DNA from: DATBVX01 sp035263105
Lineage (GTDB): Bacteria > Pseudomonadota > Gammaproteobacteria > Steroidobacterales > Steroidobacteraceae
Direction of reading: 5' to 3'
Assembly: GCA_035263105.1 (NCBI GenBank)
Contig: DATFRO010000009.1
Location: forward strand, 1 to 18,074
Length of the DNA: 18,074 nt
The translations under genes were made by a program, and so were the position numbers. The notes below the pieces were generated by a model that searched no databases, was not told where the DNA came from, and saw only the letters and a program-made list of their open reading frames with translations. Every line of letters begins with the position of its first letter. The stretch's first letter is position 1. Of the stretch, positions 1 through 7,439 are shown in pieces.

Positions 1-56
1 GGCGCCGTGCAGCCGACGACAGCGATGACTACGAGGACCCAGGCGCAACGAAACAC
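1..56 (-). CDS. Start of a probable lipoprotein, cut by the left window edge
   Basis: Reading leftwards from a GTG at 56-54, the frame gives (M)FRCAWVLVVIAVVGCTA and then leaves the window. This looks like a type II signal peptide: a short n-region with one Arg, a hydrophobic core of about ten residues, and a lipobox V-V-G-C with the Cys as codon 16. If real, the mature protein is lipid-anchored in the cell envelope. Only 18 codons are visible, so no function can be given. No strong Shine-Dalgarno site precedes the GTG, and no better in-frame start was found just upstream, which keeps confidence low. The gene would be divergent from the one starting near 174, with about 117 bases between them. 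Confidence 0.4.
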   Translation of the reverse strand, partial: MFRCAWVLVVIAVVGCTA

Positions 57-173
57 GTCTGTGATCGCCGGGGTGAAGGAACTTGAATCGCTGGACGCTT
101 TGCGGCGGCCGGTCTAGATTGACTGCCGCACCTCGTTCCGAACAACTCCAATAACATGATCGGGGGTACGCCC

Positions 174-659
174 ATGCCAGAAAAAGTGCTAGTGCCGGAC
201 GGCATCGAGCAGTGGTCCGTCAGCAAGTCCATCGCTCCGCACGGCAACAACGGTCTCGATGACGTGATGCTCGTCCAGTCGATGCTGAAGATATTCCTGA
301 CCGCACCGGAGATCGTCGATGACTTGCCGGCGAGCGACCGCGCCGAGATTGACCGGATCTTCGAATCGACCATGAAGCGCGGCGGCAGGTTTGCAGACGG
401 CATTTACGGCTCGAACACCCGGACGGCGGTCGGGATTCTGGAAAAGCACATTGGTTCGCCCGTCAAGGACGGCATCTTACGTCCGATATTCGAGGTCGAT
501 CGGACTGGCAGAGTGAGCGGGATGCGGGGCACCAAGATGCGTGAGTTGAACGAGATCTGGGATGCCAATGCGATCACGGACTCAGCGGCCTCGAAGCGGG
601 AAAGCGGTCGGAAATTCCTGCCTCCCAACGTCTTCACCGCGTTGTATCCGGACGGCTGA
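174..659 (+). CDS. Small protein with a peptidoglycan-binding-like domain
   Basis: Encodes 161 residues from ATG 174. An in-frame ATG also exists at 156, but 174 is preceded by a GGGGG tract at 162-166, about seven bases upstream, whereas 156 has no ribosome-binding site. The segment from about residue 25 to 95 has the outline of a PG_binding_1 domain: N-G-L-D-D-V-x-L-V-Q-x-x-L near its start, then a D-G-I-Y-G-x-x-T-R-T-A-V signature around residues 79-90. In known proteins such domains bind cell-wall peptidoglycan and usually accompany an amidase or transpeptidase. None is fused here, and there is no signal peptide or membrane helix, so how it would reach the wall is unclear. The last 60 residues are polar and unrecognised. 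It could equally be a structural domain with another ligand. The gene is real by frame length and composition; the function is inferred. Confidence 0.72.
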   Translation: MPEKVLVPDGIEQWSVSKSIAPHGNNGLDDVMLVQSMLKIFLTAPEIVDDLPASDRAEIDRIFESTMKRGGRFADGIYGSNTRTAVGILEKHIGSPVKDGILRPIFEVDRTGRVSGMRGTKMRELNEIWDANAITDSAASKRESGRKFLPPNVFTALYPDG

Positions 660-704
660 GCAGACGCGCCGCGACCCGCGTTTCAGGATCCTGATTGAAT
701 GGAG

Positions 705-781
<77 letters not shown>

Positions 782-952
782 AGATTATGTCGGCGGCACG
801 CGAGAAGAGCCGACGGCGAGGGCGCGAAGTGTACTGAACAGGCCCTTGTGCTTCAACTGCTTGCGAATGCTGAACGGTCGCTGGAGCACGTCAACCGGCC
901 CGCCACTGCTGCGTTATCTCCCCAGACGGTCAGGAAACCACGGGAGATCCCC

Positions 953-1546
953 ATGAAATTGTTCGGAATCTGTTCGGCAATAGTGGCGGCGGGCGTGCTG
1001 AGTGCGACGGCCTGGGCCGACGGCGTCGTCGCCAAGGACGAGCAGCGCGACGTCAACCAGCAGCAACGTATCGAGCAGGGCCTGAAGTCGGGCGAACTGT
1101 CGACCAAGGAAGCCGGCCAGCTCGAGCGCGACGAAACGCGCATCGACAAGATGGAATCGCGCGACCTCAAGGACGGCAAGATGAGCGCGGCCGAACAGGC
1201 GAAGCTCAAGGCCGCCGAGAACAAGGCGAGCCAGGACATCTACGCGCAGAAGCACGACGCGCAGCTCGGCAACCCGGACTCGAAGTCCTCCGAGCGCATG
1301 CAGTCGGACGTGCAGCGCGACGTGAACCAGGAGCAGCGCATCCAGAACGGCATCAAGAACGGCTCGCTCACCAACCGCGAAGTCGGCTCGCTCGAGCGCG
1401 GCCAGGCGCGCACCGATCGCGACCAGGCGAACGCGGCGGCCAGCGGGCACGTCACGGCGAACGAGCAGAAACGCGTGCAGAATGCCGAGAATCACCAGAG
1501 CAAGCGCGTGTATCACAAGAAGCACAACGACCAGTGGAAGGGTTGA
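953..1546 (+). CDS. Exported charged protein made of two homologous repeats
   Basis: Encodes 197 residues. The frame is open from 848, but the ATG at 953 is preceded by GGGAGAT and begins a normal Sec signal peptide (MKLFGICSAIVAAGVLSATA, probable cleavage after WA at 21-22), so this start is preferred. The mature protein is very rich in Gln, Lys, Arg, Glu and Asn and lacks hydrophobic stretches. Residues 32-101 and 122-191 are two copies of one unit. Each starts RDVNQ(Q/E)QRI and ends with a (D/R)(I/V)Y-x-(Q/K)KH(D/N) block, exactly 90 residues apart. Each copy contains two helix-turn-helix segments carrying G-x-(L/M/V)-(S/T)-x-x-E, which resemble the second half of an EF-hand loop without its first Asp ligands. 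A periplasmic or secreted alpha-helical protein is likely; I do not recognise the family. It stands alone, between a tRNA on the other strand and a terminator. Confidence 0.88.
   Translation: MKLFGICSAIVAAGVLSATAWADGVVAKDEQRDVNQQQRIEQGLKSGELSTKEAGQLERDETRIDKMESRDLKDGKMSAAEQAKLKAAENKASQDIYAQKHDAQLGNPDSKSSERMQSDVQRDVNQEQRIQNGIKNGSLTNREVGSLERGQARTDRDQANAAASGHVTANEQKRVQNAENHQSKRVYHKKHNDQWKG
1046..1525 (+). repeat. Intragenic duplication, two 210-base units 270 bases apart
   Basis: Bases 1046-1255 and 1316-1525 encode the same 70-residue pattern with a constant offset of 270 bases. They are separated by a Ser/Asp/Gln-rich linker of about 20 codons. Identity is high at the start and end of each unit and low in the middle, so the duplication is old. 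Confidence 0.85.
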
Positions 1547-1579
1547 GCTGCGCTGAGCGTGCGGGAACCGCAGCGATGA

Positions 1580-1611
1580 GAAGGCCGCCTTAAGGGCGGC
1601 CTTCCTCTTTT
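1580..1611 (+). terminator. Rho-independent terminator of the 953-1546 gene
   Basis: A perfect 10-bp stem GAAGGCCGCC (1580-1589) / GGCGGCCTTC (1595-1604) with a 5-base loop is followed by CTCTTTT. It lies about 35 bases after the stop codon and separates this gene from the oxidoreductase downstream. Confidence 0.85.
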
Positions 1612-1700
1612 GAGTCTTGATCTTTCAGCCCGAGCTTTCCTCGAACTGCGTCGCTCGGGCAGACTTGTGCTTCCGGGGATGCCTCACTGAGTCTCGGCGC

Positions 1701-3329
1701 ATGGCGCAATACGATTTCCTCCTCATCGGCGGCGGCCACAACGCGCTGGTGTGTGCGTTCTACCTCGCGAGGGCCGGGCGACGCGTACGCGTGCTGGAGC
1801 GCTCCGCAGTCGTGGGTGGCGCGGCGATCACGGAGGAGTTTCACCCCGGCTTTCGCAATTCCGTCGCCAGCTACTCCGTGGGTCTCTTGCATCCGCAGGT
1901 GATCGCCGACCTCGACCTGGCGAAGCGCGGCCTGCGCATCGTGGTGCGTCCGCTCTCGTACTTCGCGCCGCAAGGTGACTCGCAATACCTGATCGTCGAC
2001 AAGGACCCGCGACGCACACGCGATGAGGTGGCGCGCTTCTCCCGGCGCGATGCCGAACGCCTGCACGCCTATCACCAGCGCATGGATCACCTGGTCGACC
2101 TGGTGCGCTCGGTCCTGCTCGAGACACCGCTCGATGCCAACGGCGGGCTCGCGGATCTGCTGCGCGGCATCGCGCTCGGCCGCAAGGTTCGCAAGCTCGG
2201 CATCGTCGCGCAGCGCGATCTCCTCAATCTCTTCGGCCGCAGCGCCGGCGAAATGCTCGACGACTGGTTCGAGAGCGACGCGCTCAAGGGCGTGCTCGGG
2301 TTCGACTCCATCATCGGCAACTACGCGAGTCCGTACACGCCGGGCTCGGGCTACGTACTGCTGCATCACGTGTTCGGCGAAGTGAACGGCATTCGTGGCG
2401 CCTGGGGACACGCGATCGGCGGGATGGGCTCGATCACGCAGGCGATGGCGAAGGCCTGCCGCGAAGCGGGCGTCGAGATCTCGACCTCAGCCCCCGTCGC
2501 ACGTGTCGATATCGAGCACGGACGCGCGTGTGGGGTGACGCTCGAGAGTGGCGAGGCGATCAGCGCCGCGGGTGTCGTGTCGAGTGCGCATCCCAAGATC
2601 CTGTTCGGCCGGCTCGTCGCGCGCGACGCGCTGCCGAGCGACTTCAGCGAGCGGATCGAGCAGTGGAAATCGGGCTCCGGCACGTTCCGTATGAATGTCG
2701 CCTTGTCGGAGCTGCCGAACTTCACGTGCCTGCCCGGCACGGCGCCGGCGGAGCAGCACACGGCGAGCATCATCATCGCGCCGTCACTGCCGTATCTCGA
2801 TGAGGCGTACAACGATGCGCGTCGGGACGGCTGGGCGCGCCAGCCCGCGATCGAGATGCACATTCCTTCGACGCTCGACGATTCGCTCGCGCCAGCGGAC
2901 GCGCATGTCGCGAGCCTGTTCTGTCAGCACTTCGCGCCGGAGCTTCCCGACGGACGCTCGTGGGATGACTGTCGCGAGCAGGCCGCAGATCTCATCATCG
3001 ACACCGTCACGCGCTACGCGCCCAACTTCAAACGCTCGGTGCTCGGGCGTACGGCGCTTTCGCCACTCGACCTCGAGCGCAAGATCGGCCTGGTGCGCGG
3101 CGACATCTTTCACGGCCGACTCACGCTCGACCAGCTGTACAGCGCGCGCCCGACACTCGGGTTTTCCGCCTACCGCAGTCCGGTCGCGGCACTCTACATG
3201 TGCGGGTCCGCGACGCATCCCGGTGGCGGCGTGACCGGCATGCCCGGGCTCAACGCCGCGCGGGAGATTCTCCGCGATTGGCGCGGCGGGAAAGTGCGCT
3301 GGCCGCTTCGGTCCGCGCACGCGCAGTGA
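1701..3329 (+). CDS. CrtI/PYROXD2-like FAD-dependent oxidoreductase
   Basis: Encodes 542 residues from ATG 1701. The frame is open back to 1617, but the dinucleotide-binding strand begins right after this Met. The N-terminus has a Rossmann FAD site, DFLLIGGGHNALVCAFYLAR (GGGHNA at 10-15), then the acidic residue of VLER and VVGGAA around 38-42. The C-terminus has the matching FAD signature GSATHPGGGVTGMPG near 502-516, which is the hallmark of phytoene desaturase-type enzymes and of the PYROXD2 subfamily. Length fits that family. There is no carotenoid synthesis gene in the window, so a carotenoid role is not supported; a PYROXD2-like oxidoreductase of unknown substrate is the better call. 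The Rieske oxygenase starts 53 bases after its stop on the same strand, so the two are probably co-transcribed and may act on one compound. The substrate is unknown. Confidence 0.9.
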   Translation: MAQYDFLLIGGGHNALVCAFYLARAGRRVRVLERSAVVGGAAITEEFHPGFRNSVASYSVGLLHPQVIADLDLAKRGLRIVVRPLSYFAPQGDSQYLIVDKDPRRTRDEVARFSRRDAERLHAYHQRMDHLVDLVRSVLLETPLDANGGLADLLRGIALGRKVRKLGIVAQRDLLNLFGRSAGEMLDDWFESDALKGVLGFDSIIGNYASPYTPGSGYVLLHHVFGEVNGIRGAWGHAIGGMGSITQAMAKACREAGVEISTSAPVARVDIEHGRACGVTLESGEAISAAGVVSSAHPKILFGRLVARDALPSDFSERIEQWKSGSGTFRMNVALSELPNFTCLPGTAPAEQHTASIIIAPSLPYLDEAYNDARRDGWARQPAIEMHIPSTLDDSLAPADAHVASLFCQHFAPELPDGRSWDDCREQAADLIIDTVTRYAPNFKRSVLGRTALSPLDLERKIGLVRGDIFHGRLTLDQLYSARPTLGFSAYRSPVAALYMCGSATHPGGGVTGMPGLNAAREILRDWRGGKVRWPLRSAHAQ

Positions 3330-3382
3330 TACCCTCACGGCCCGCATTAGCGCAGCGCCCGGGACTCGCCCCGGCAGATGAC

Positions 3383-4597
3383 ATGACCGAATCGTTGAAC
3401 AATCTGCTCAAGGAGTATCGCAGCGGCTATGGACTGCCGCGCGAGGTCTATCACGACCCCGCGATCTTCGAGGAGGAGATCCGCTCGCTCTTCATGAAGT
3501 CGTGGCTCTACGTCGGGCATCACAGCCAGATCCTGAAGCGGGGCGACTACTTCCTGTTCGAGATGGCGGGCGAGTCCGTCATCATCGTTCGCGCCGGCGA
3601 CGGCCAGATCAACGCACTCATGAACGTGTGCCGGCATCGCGGTTCGCTCATCTGCAGCGCGCCGACAGGTCATGAGACACGGCTGACGTGCCGCTATCAC
3701 GGCTGGACCTACGGACTCGATGGCGCGCTGCTCGCTGCGAGTCGCATGCCGGAGGGCTTCGACAAGTCACGCCACGGCCTGCATCGCCTGCACGTGAAAG
3801 TGCTCGCCGGGTTGATCTTCATCAATTTCGATCCGAATCCGGTGCCGTTCGATGCACTGGAGAAGGACCTCACAGAACCGCTGGCGCCGTACGGGCTCGA
3901 GCGCGCGAAGGTGGCGAAGAAACAGAACTACGCGATCGCGAGCAACTGGAAGCTCGCGGTCGAGAACTACAACGAGTGCTATCACTGCCTGCCCGCGCAC
4001 CCGGAATACTCCGTCGCGCACGGGCGCGCGATCCCGCCGTCCGAATGGGGCTCATCGATCGAGGAAGTGATGGCGCGCGCGCCGCAGGTGGGTCTCACGC
4101 AGCACGTGGTGGCGCACTCCTGGCTCGATGCGCCAGCGCTCGGCGTCGAGTGTCAGTTCGAGCGCTACCCGCTGTTCCGCGGCTACAAGACGGGAAGCCG
4201 CGATGGCGAGCTCGTCGCGCCGTTCCTGGGATCGATCACCGGAGTCGACGGTGGCACGACCGATCTGCACATGGGCCCGACGACCTTTGGTCTCGCGTAC
4301 GTCGATCATGTCGTGCTGTATCGGTTCACGCCGCGCAGCCTCTCGAGCACTGATTGCGACATCACCTGGCTGGTCAACGAGTCCGCAGTCGAAGGCAAGG
4401 ATTACGATCTCGGCAAGCTGACGTGGCTCTGGGACGTCACGACGATCGCCGACAAGCAGATCATCGAGCGCAACCAGGCGGGTGTCGATTCGCGCTACTA
4501 CCAGCCGGGACCGCTGTCGCAGATGGAAAGCTACCAGCGGCGCTTCCTCGACTGGTACGTCGCGAAGATGCGCGAGGCAACAAGCAACGGCGCGTAG
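3383..4597 (+). CDS. Rieske non-heme iron oxygenase, alpha subunit (quaternary-amine type)
   Basis: Encodes 404 residues. The frame is open back to 3200 inside the preceding gene, but the conserved protein starts at ATG 3383. The Rieske [2Fe-2S] ligands are C83-x-H85 (NVCRHRG) and C103-x2-H106 (CRYHGW). The catalytic mononuclear iron site is ENYNECYHCLPAHPEY, giving H201 and H206. A third acidic ligand, probably D357 (IADKQIIERNQ), lies near the end. The residue three before the first His, normally the Asp that bridges electron flow between subunits, is Glu (E198). Glu here is known from carnitine monooxygenase CntA and relatives such as glycine-betaine and stachydrine demethylases. The enzyme therefore probably oxidises or N-demethylates a trimethylammonium-like or related substrate; this is inference. 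Such enzymes need a ferredoxin-type reductase, and none is encoded nearby. Its stop lies 2 bases from the stop of the convergent anti-sigma gene. Confidence 0.93.
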   Translation: MTESLNNLLKEYRSGYGLPREVYHDPAIFEEEIRSLFMKSWLYVGHHSQILKRGDYFLFEMAGESVIIVRAGDGQINALMNVCRHRGSLICSAPTGHETRLTCRYHGWTYGLDGALLAASRMPEGFDKSRHGLHRLHVKVLAGLIFINFDPNPVPFDALEKDLTEPLAPYGLERAKVAKKQNYAIASNWKLAVENYNECYHCLPAHPEYSVAHGRAIPPSEWGSSIEEVMARAPQVGLTQHVVAHSWLDAPALGVECQFERYPLFRGYKTGSRDGELVAPFLGSITGVDGGTTDLHMGPTTFGLAYVDHVVLYRFTPRSLSSTDCDITWLVNESAVEGKDYDLGKLTWLWDVTTIADKQIIERNQAGVDSRYYQPGPLSQMESYQRRFLDWYVAKMREATSNGA

Positions 4598-4599
4598 TC

Positions 4600-5361
4600 T
4601 CAGCGCCAGCCGCTTTTCTGCGCGGCGGCTTCCGCGGCTGCGTCGAGCGGCTCGCCGGCGATCTGCCCCTGGACCGCTTGTAACACTGCGTTCGGGAGCG
4701 CCGAACTCGCGGTTGCGTACGTGCCATTCGATTCCGGCTGCGTGCGCGCCACCGCTTCGAGGGTCCAATCGTTGCCTTCGCGACAGGCGAGCCCGGCCAG
4801 TCCTCCGGCCGCGCGCGTGACGAACGTTCGGCAGAACCCCCCGGACTTTGCACGAAAACTCACGCCGATGCGGGTCTCGGATTGCGCACCTTGCGTGCTC
4901 GCGAGTTGATTGGTGAGCGCATCGGCGAGACCCGCTTGCGCGACGAGCCGACCGCCCGCGGCCGTGAAGGGCGAGGGCGCCTGCCTTTCGAACGCGAGAT
5001 GGCCGATGACGGCGCCGAGCGCAACGCTTGCCGCCATCGCGGTCCACTCCGGCCAGGCCCAGCGCCGTCGTCGTGCCGCTGCCCGGTCGGCGCGCACCGG
5101 GGCGAGATCAGCCACGCCGCGCGCCAGCTTCACGTCATCCATCGCAGGAGATTCGCGCGCGGCGGCGATGAGCCGCTCGGGCACGGGCTCACTCAGCACG
5201 CCATCGAACGCGGCACGCAGCTTCTCGCGCAGCGCTCGCTCGCGAGACACGCGGCGCGCGAGCCCGGGATCGGCCGCGATCGCCTGTTCGACCTCGGCAC
5301 GCGTTGGCGCGTCGAGTTCCTCGTCGACATACGCCATCAGGATTTCATCGGGTATCGTCAT
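4600..5361 (-). CDS. Membrane-bound anti-sigma factor (ECF type)
   Basis: Encodes 253 residues from ATG 5361, preceded by GAGAGG. Residues 1-70 form a small acidic helical domain beginning IPDEILMAYVDEELD, the typical start of an anti-sigma domain. It lacks the zinc-binding His/Cys pattern of ZAS proteins. One membrane helix (about 106-124, WTAMAASVALGAVIG) follows an Arg-rich stretch, which places the N-terminus in the cytoplasm and about 125 residues in the periplasm. The periplasmic part has two Cys (177, 193) that could form a disulfide. The gene starts 12 bases after the sigma stop, the usual sigma/anti-sigma order. It is expected to hold the sigma factor inactive until an envelope signal arrives. 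The signal is not evident, although the divergent protease is a candidate partner. Confidence 0.88.
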   Translation of the reverse strand: MTIPDEILMAYVDEELDAPTRAEVEQAIAADPGLARRVSRERALREKLRAAFDGVLSEPVPERLIAAARESPAMDDVKLARGVADLAPVRADRAAARRRRWAWPEWTAMAASVALGAVIGHLAFERQAPSPFTAAGGRLVAQAGLADALTNQLASTQGAQSETRIGVSFRAKSGGFCRTFVTRAAGGLAGLACREGNDWTLEAVARTQPESNGTYATASSALPNAVLQAVQGQIAGEPLDAAAEAAAQKSGWR

Positions 5362-5373
5362 TGCCTCTCGCTC

Positions 5374-5853
5374 TCATTCGAGGATCGTCGCGAGCGCCTC
5401 GCGCGCCCGCGCGAGCCGGCTCGTCAGTGTGCCGATCGGGATCTCGAGGACCTCGGCCGCTTCCTTGTAGGAAAGCCCCTCGATCAGCACCAGCGCCACA
5501 GCCAGGCGCTGCTCGTCGGGCAATTGCGCGAGCGCCGACTGCAATGCGATCGCCTCGTGAGTCGTCGAGCTCGCACCCACGCTCTCACCCGCTTCCGCAG
5601 GCGCGAACACGCGGTCGCGCCGCACGCGGCTGCGCACTTCGTCGATCCAGGCATTGCGCATGATGCCGAACATCCAGCTCGCGAGCCGCGACTCGTCTTC
5701 CCACTGCTCGAACCGGCGCAGCGCGCGCTCCACCGTGATCTGCACCAGGTCGTCGGCGTCGTGCGGATTGCGCGCGATCGCCCGCGCGAAGCGGCGCAGC
5801 CGCGGCAGCAGCTCGACGATCTCGTCGCGGAACAGCTCCAGCGCGCGACTCAT
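5374..5853 (-). CDS. ECF-family RNA polymerase sigma factor
   Basis: Encodes 159 residues from ATG 5853, with AGGAG two bases upstream; the spacing is short but no better in-frame start exists. Region 2 (about 14-80) contains the core-binding D-A-D-D-L-V-Q motif at 32-38 and the -10-recognition helix around SWMFGIMRNAWID. Region 4 (about 105-155) has LPDEQRLAVALVLIEGLSYK followed by the helix-turn-helix IPIGTLTSRLARAREAL. No region 1.1 or region 3 is present, which together with the length defines the ECF class. It is followed by its anti-sigma gene and diverges from the S8 protease, so the 99-base gap may carry promoters for both directions. Confidence 0.95.
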   Translation of the reverse strand: MSRALELFRDEIVELLPRLRRFARAIARNPHDADDLVQITVERALRRFEQWEDESRLASWMFGIMRNAWIDEVRSRVRRDRVFAPAEAGESVGASSTTHEAIALQSALAQLPDEQRLAVALVLIEGLSYKEAAEVLEIPIGTLTSRLARAREALATILE

Positions 5854-5898
5854 GGCTCCTGGTGGCGTGGACGATCCCGGGTCGCATTTTCTTCCACT

Positions 5899-5933
5899 GC
5901 GAACGACAAATAAATCGGTTGCATCGTGTTCGC
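5899..5933. promoter_or_regulatory. Imperfect inverted repeat in the sigma/protease divergent gap
   Basis: In the 99-base gap between the sigma gene and the protease, GCGAACGA (5899-5906) faces TCGTGTTCGC (5924-5933). The arms match apart from two extra bases, and the spacer is unusually AT-rich. Both outward strands therefore carry a GCGAAC, similar to the GAAC core of many ECF -35 elements. I could not find a -10 at the usual 16-17-base spacing, so this may instead be an operator or chance. Confidence 0.3.
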
Positions 5934-5952
5934 GCCTCGCTAAGGTACGCGC

Positions 5953-7344
5953 ATGCGTGCTCTTCGCCGCCGTCCTCCCGTCGAACATTGCCGGCACCGG
6001 ATCCGGACCGCCATCCGTGCGCGCGTAGTAATTACATTGGCGCTTGCGGGTTGCGGCGCGAGCGCCCTGGCGCCGCGCGTCCACGCTCAGGTTGCCCTGC
6101 CGCAGGTGCCGGTGCCGAACCTGCCCGTGCAGCTTCCGGATCTCAGCAAGACGGCATCCAGCGTCACCGGTCAGCTGGATCCCAAGCTATTGCAGAATGC
6201 GCGCCTCCTGCGTGTGCAGGAGCTGCTCCGCAAGCATCGCGACACGTTCGAGGCGGATCCGAAGGGCAATGCGATCATCAGGAGCGAAATCCTGGCGTAT
6301 TCACCCACCGAGGCCGTGCTCGAACAGGCGCGAGCGGCAGGGTTCACGGTGCTGCGCGAAACGGCGTTGGCGGGACTCGGCGCGCGCATCGTGACGCTGC
6401 AGCCGCCGCACGGCATGTCGACCGGCCGCGCGCTCAAGACACTCCGCAAGATCGATCCCGCGGGCGCCTACGACTTCAATCACGTGTACACCGAGGTCGG
6501 CGAAGTCGAGCCGGTGCCGCCCTCGGCCGCCGTCGCCGCCGAAGCGCCCGCCGCCGGCGCGAGCGTGCGCATCAAGATCGGCATGATCGATCGCGGTGTC
6601 GACGCGACGCATGCGGTGTTCAAGGATTCGGCGGTTCACTTGCACGGCTGCGGCGGCAAGGCGGTGCCGGATCCACATGGAACTGCCGTCGCTTCGCTGA
6701 TCGCCGGGCAGGACGGTCAATTTCACGGCGCGGCTCCTGGCGCTGAGCTCTACGCGGCCGATGTGTTCTGCGGCGCGCTGCGCGGCGGCTCGGTCGATTG
6801 GATTGCGGATGCGTTCGCGTGGCTCGTGGCCGAAGACGTGCCCGTGATCAACGTGAGTCTCGTCGGTCCGCGCAACGTGATGGTCGAGTACGTCGTGCGC
6901 GCAGTGCTCGCGCATGGCCAGGTCATCGTCGCGGCGGTGGGAAACGACGGACCCTCCGCGCCGCCGCTGTATCCGGCTTCTTATGATGGCGTCGTCGGCG
7001 TGACCGCAGTCGATGCGCATCGCGCGGTGCTCATCGAGGCGGGACGCGGACCGCAGGTGGATTTCGCGGCGCCCGGTGCCGACATGGCCGGAGCCATCCC
7101 GGGCCAGGCTTTTGGCACGGTGCGCGGGACATCTTTCGCCGCGCCGATCGTCGCCGGCCTGCTCGCTCTGCAGCTGCAAACGTCCGCCTCTACAGCGGCC
7201 GATGCCGCGATCGCGGCCCTTGCCGCACAGGCCATCGATCTCGGCACCCCGGGCCCCGATCGCGTTTATGGCAAGGGTCTCGTGGGAGACGGCCTGCGCG
7301 AGGAACTGGCTGCCGCGGGCCATATAGAAGAGAGACCGAAATAA
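5953..7344 (+). CDS. Exported subtilisin-like serine protease (S8 family)
   Basis: Encodes 463 residues from ATG 5953, with TAAGG about seven bases upstream. The catalytic residues are D213 (GMIDRGVD), H242 (DPHGTAVASLIAG), oxyanion-hole N331 (VAAVGND) and S394 (GTSFAAPIVAG), in S8 order and spacing. Residues 105-185 form a small alpha/beta segment that looks like an I9-type propeptide or inhibitor domain, likely removed on maturation. The export signal is ambiguous. After a long Arg/His-rich start comes VVITLALAGC, whose L-A-G-C at 31-34 is a good lipobox, while PRVHA-Q at 41-46 is a usable signal peptidase I site. The protease acts outside the cytoplasm. Its position opposite an ECF sigma/anti-sigma pair suggests it is a target of that sigma factor or helps cleave the anti-sigma; either is inference. 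The next gene starts 95 bases downstream on the same strand. Confidence 0.93.
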   Translation: MRALRRRPPVEHCRHRIRTAIRARVVITLALAGCGASALAPRVHAQVALPQVPVPNLPVQLPDLSKTASSVTGQLDPKLLQNARLLRVQELLRKHRDTFEADPKGNAIIRSEILAYSPTEAVLEQARAAGFTVLRETALAGLGARIVTLQPPHGMSTGRALKTLRKIDPAGAYDFNHVYTEVGEVEPVPPSAAVAAEAPAAGASVRIKIGMIDRGVDATHAVFKDSAVHLHGCGGKAVPDPHGTAVASLIAGQDGQFHGAAPGAELYAADVFCGALRGGSVDWIADAFAWLVAEDVPVINVSLVGPRNVMVEYVVRAVLAHGQVIVAAVGNDGPSAPPLYPASYDGVVGVTAVDAHRAVLIEAGRGPQVDFAAPGADMAGAIPGQAFGTVRGTSFAAPIVAGLLALQLQTSASTAADAAIAALAAQAIDLGTPGPDRVYGKGLVGDGLREELAAAGHIEERPK

Positions 7345-7439
7345 GTTAAATCACCGGTTCGGGAAGAAATCGCGAGGCCCGCTCGTCATTGCTGTTGAAG
7401 GTCGCGGATCGGCCGCGGCGCAAAACAGGAGTGATGACG

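Noticed and set aside
683..694. Palindrome TCAGGATCCTGA next to the tRNA 3' end, considered as a terminator or attachment site
   Set aside because: It has no loop or T-run for a terminator, and no repeat of the tRNA 3' end or integrase gene is present in the window.
784..789. CATAAT on the minus strand just upstream of the tRNA, considered as a -10 box
   Set aside because: It is too close: transcription from it would start inside the mature tRNA, and no -35 match lies at the right distance.
1701..3329. Phytoene desaturase of a carotenoid pathway
   Set aside because: The FAD motifs are shared by the broader CrtI/PYROXD2 group. No crtB, crtE or crtY-like gene is nearby, and the adjacent gene is a Rieske oxygenase.
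4882..5913. Plus-strand frame of 343 codons over the sigma and anti-sigma genes
   Set aside because: Its composition is Arg-rich with no motif, and the minus strand encodes recognisable sigma regions 2 and 4 in the same bases.
5899..5933. A canonical ECF promoter (GGAAC with -10 at 16-17 bases)
   Set aside because: GAAC cores are present on both strands but CGT-like elements lie 20-22 bases away, outside normal spacing, so only a low-confidence inverted repeat is reported.
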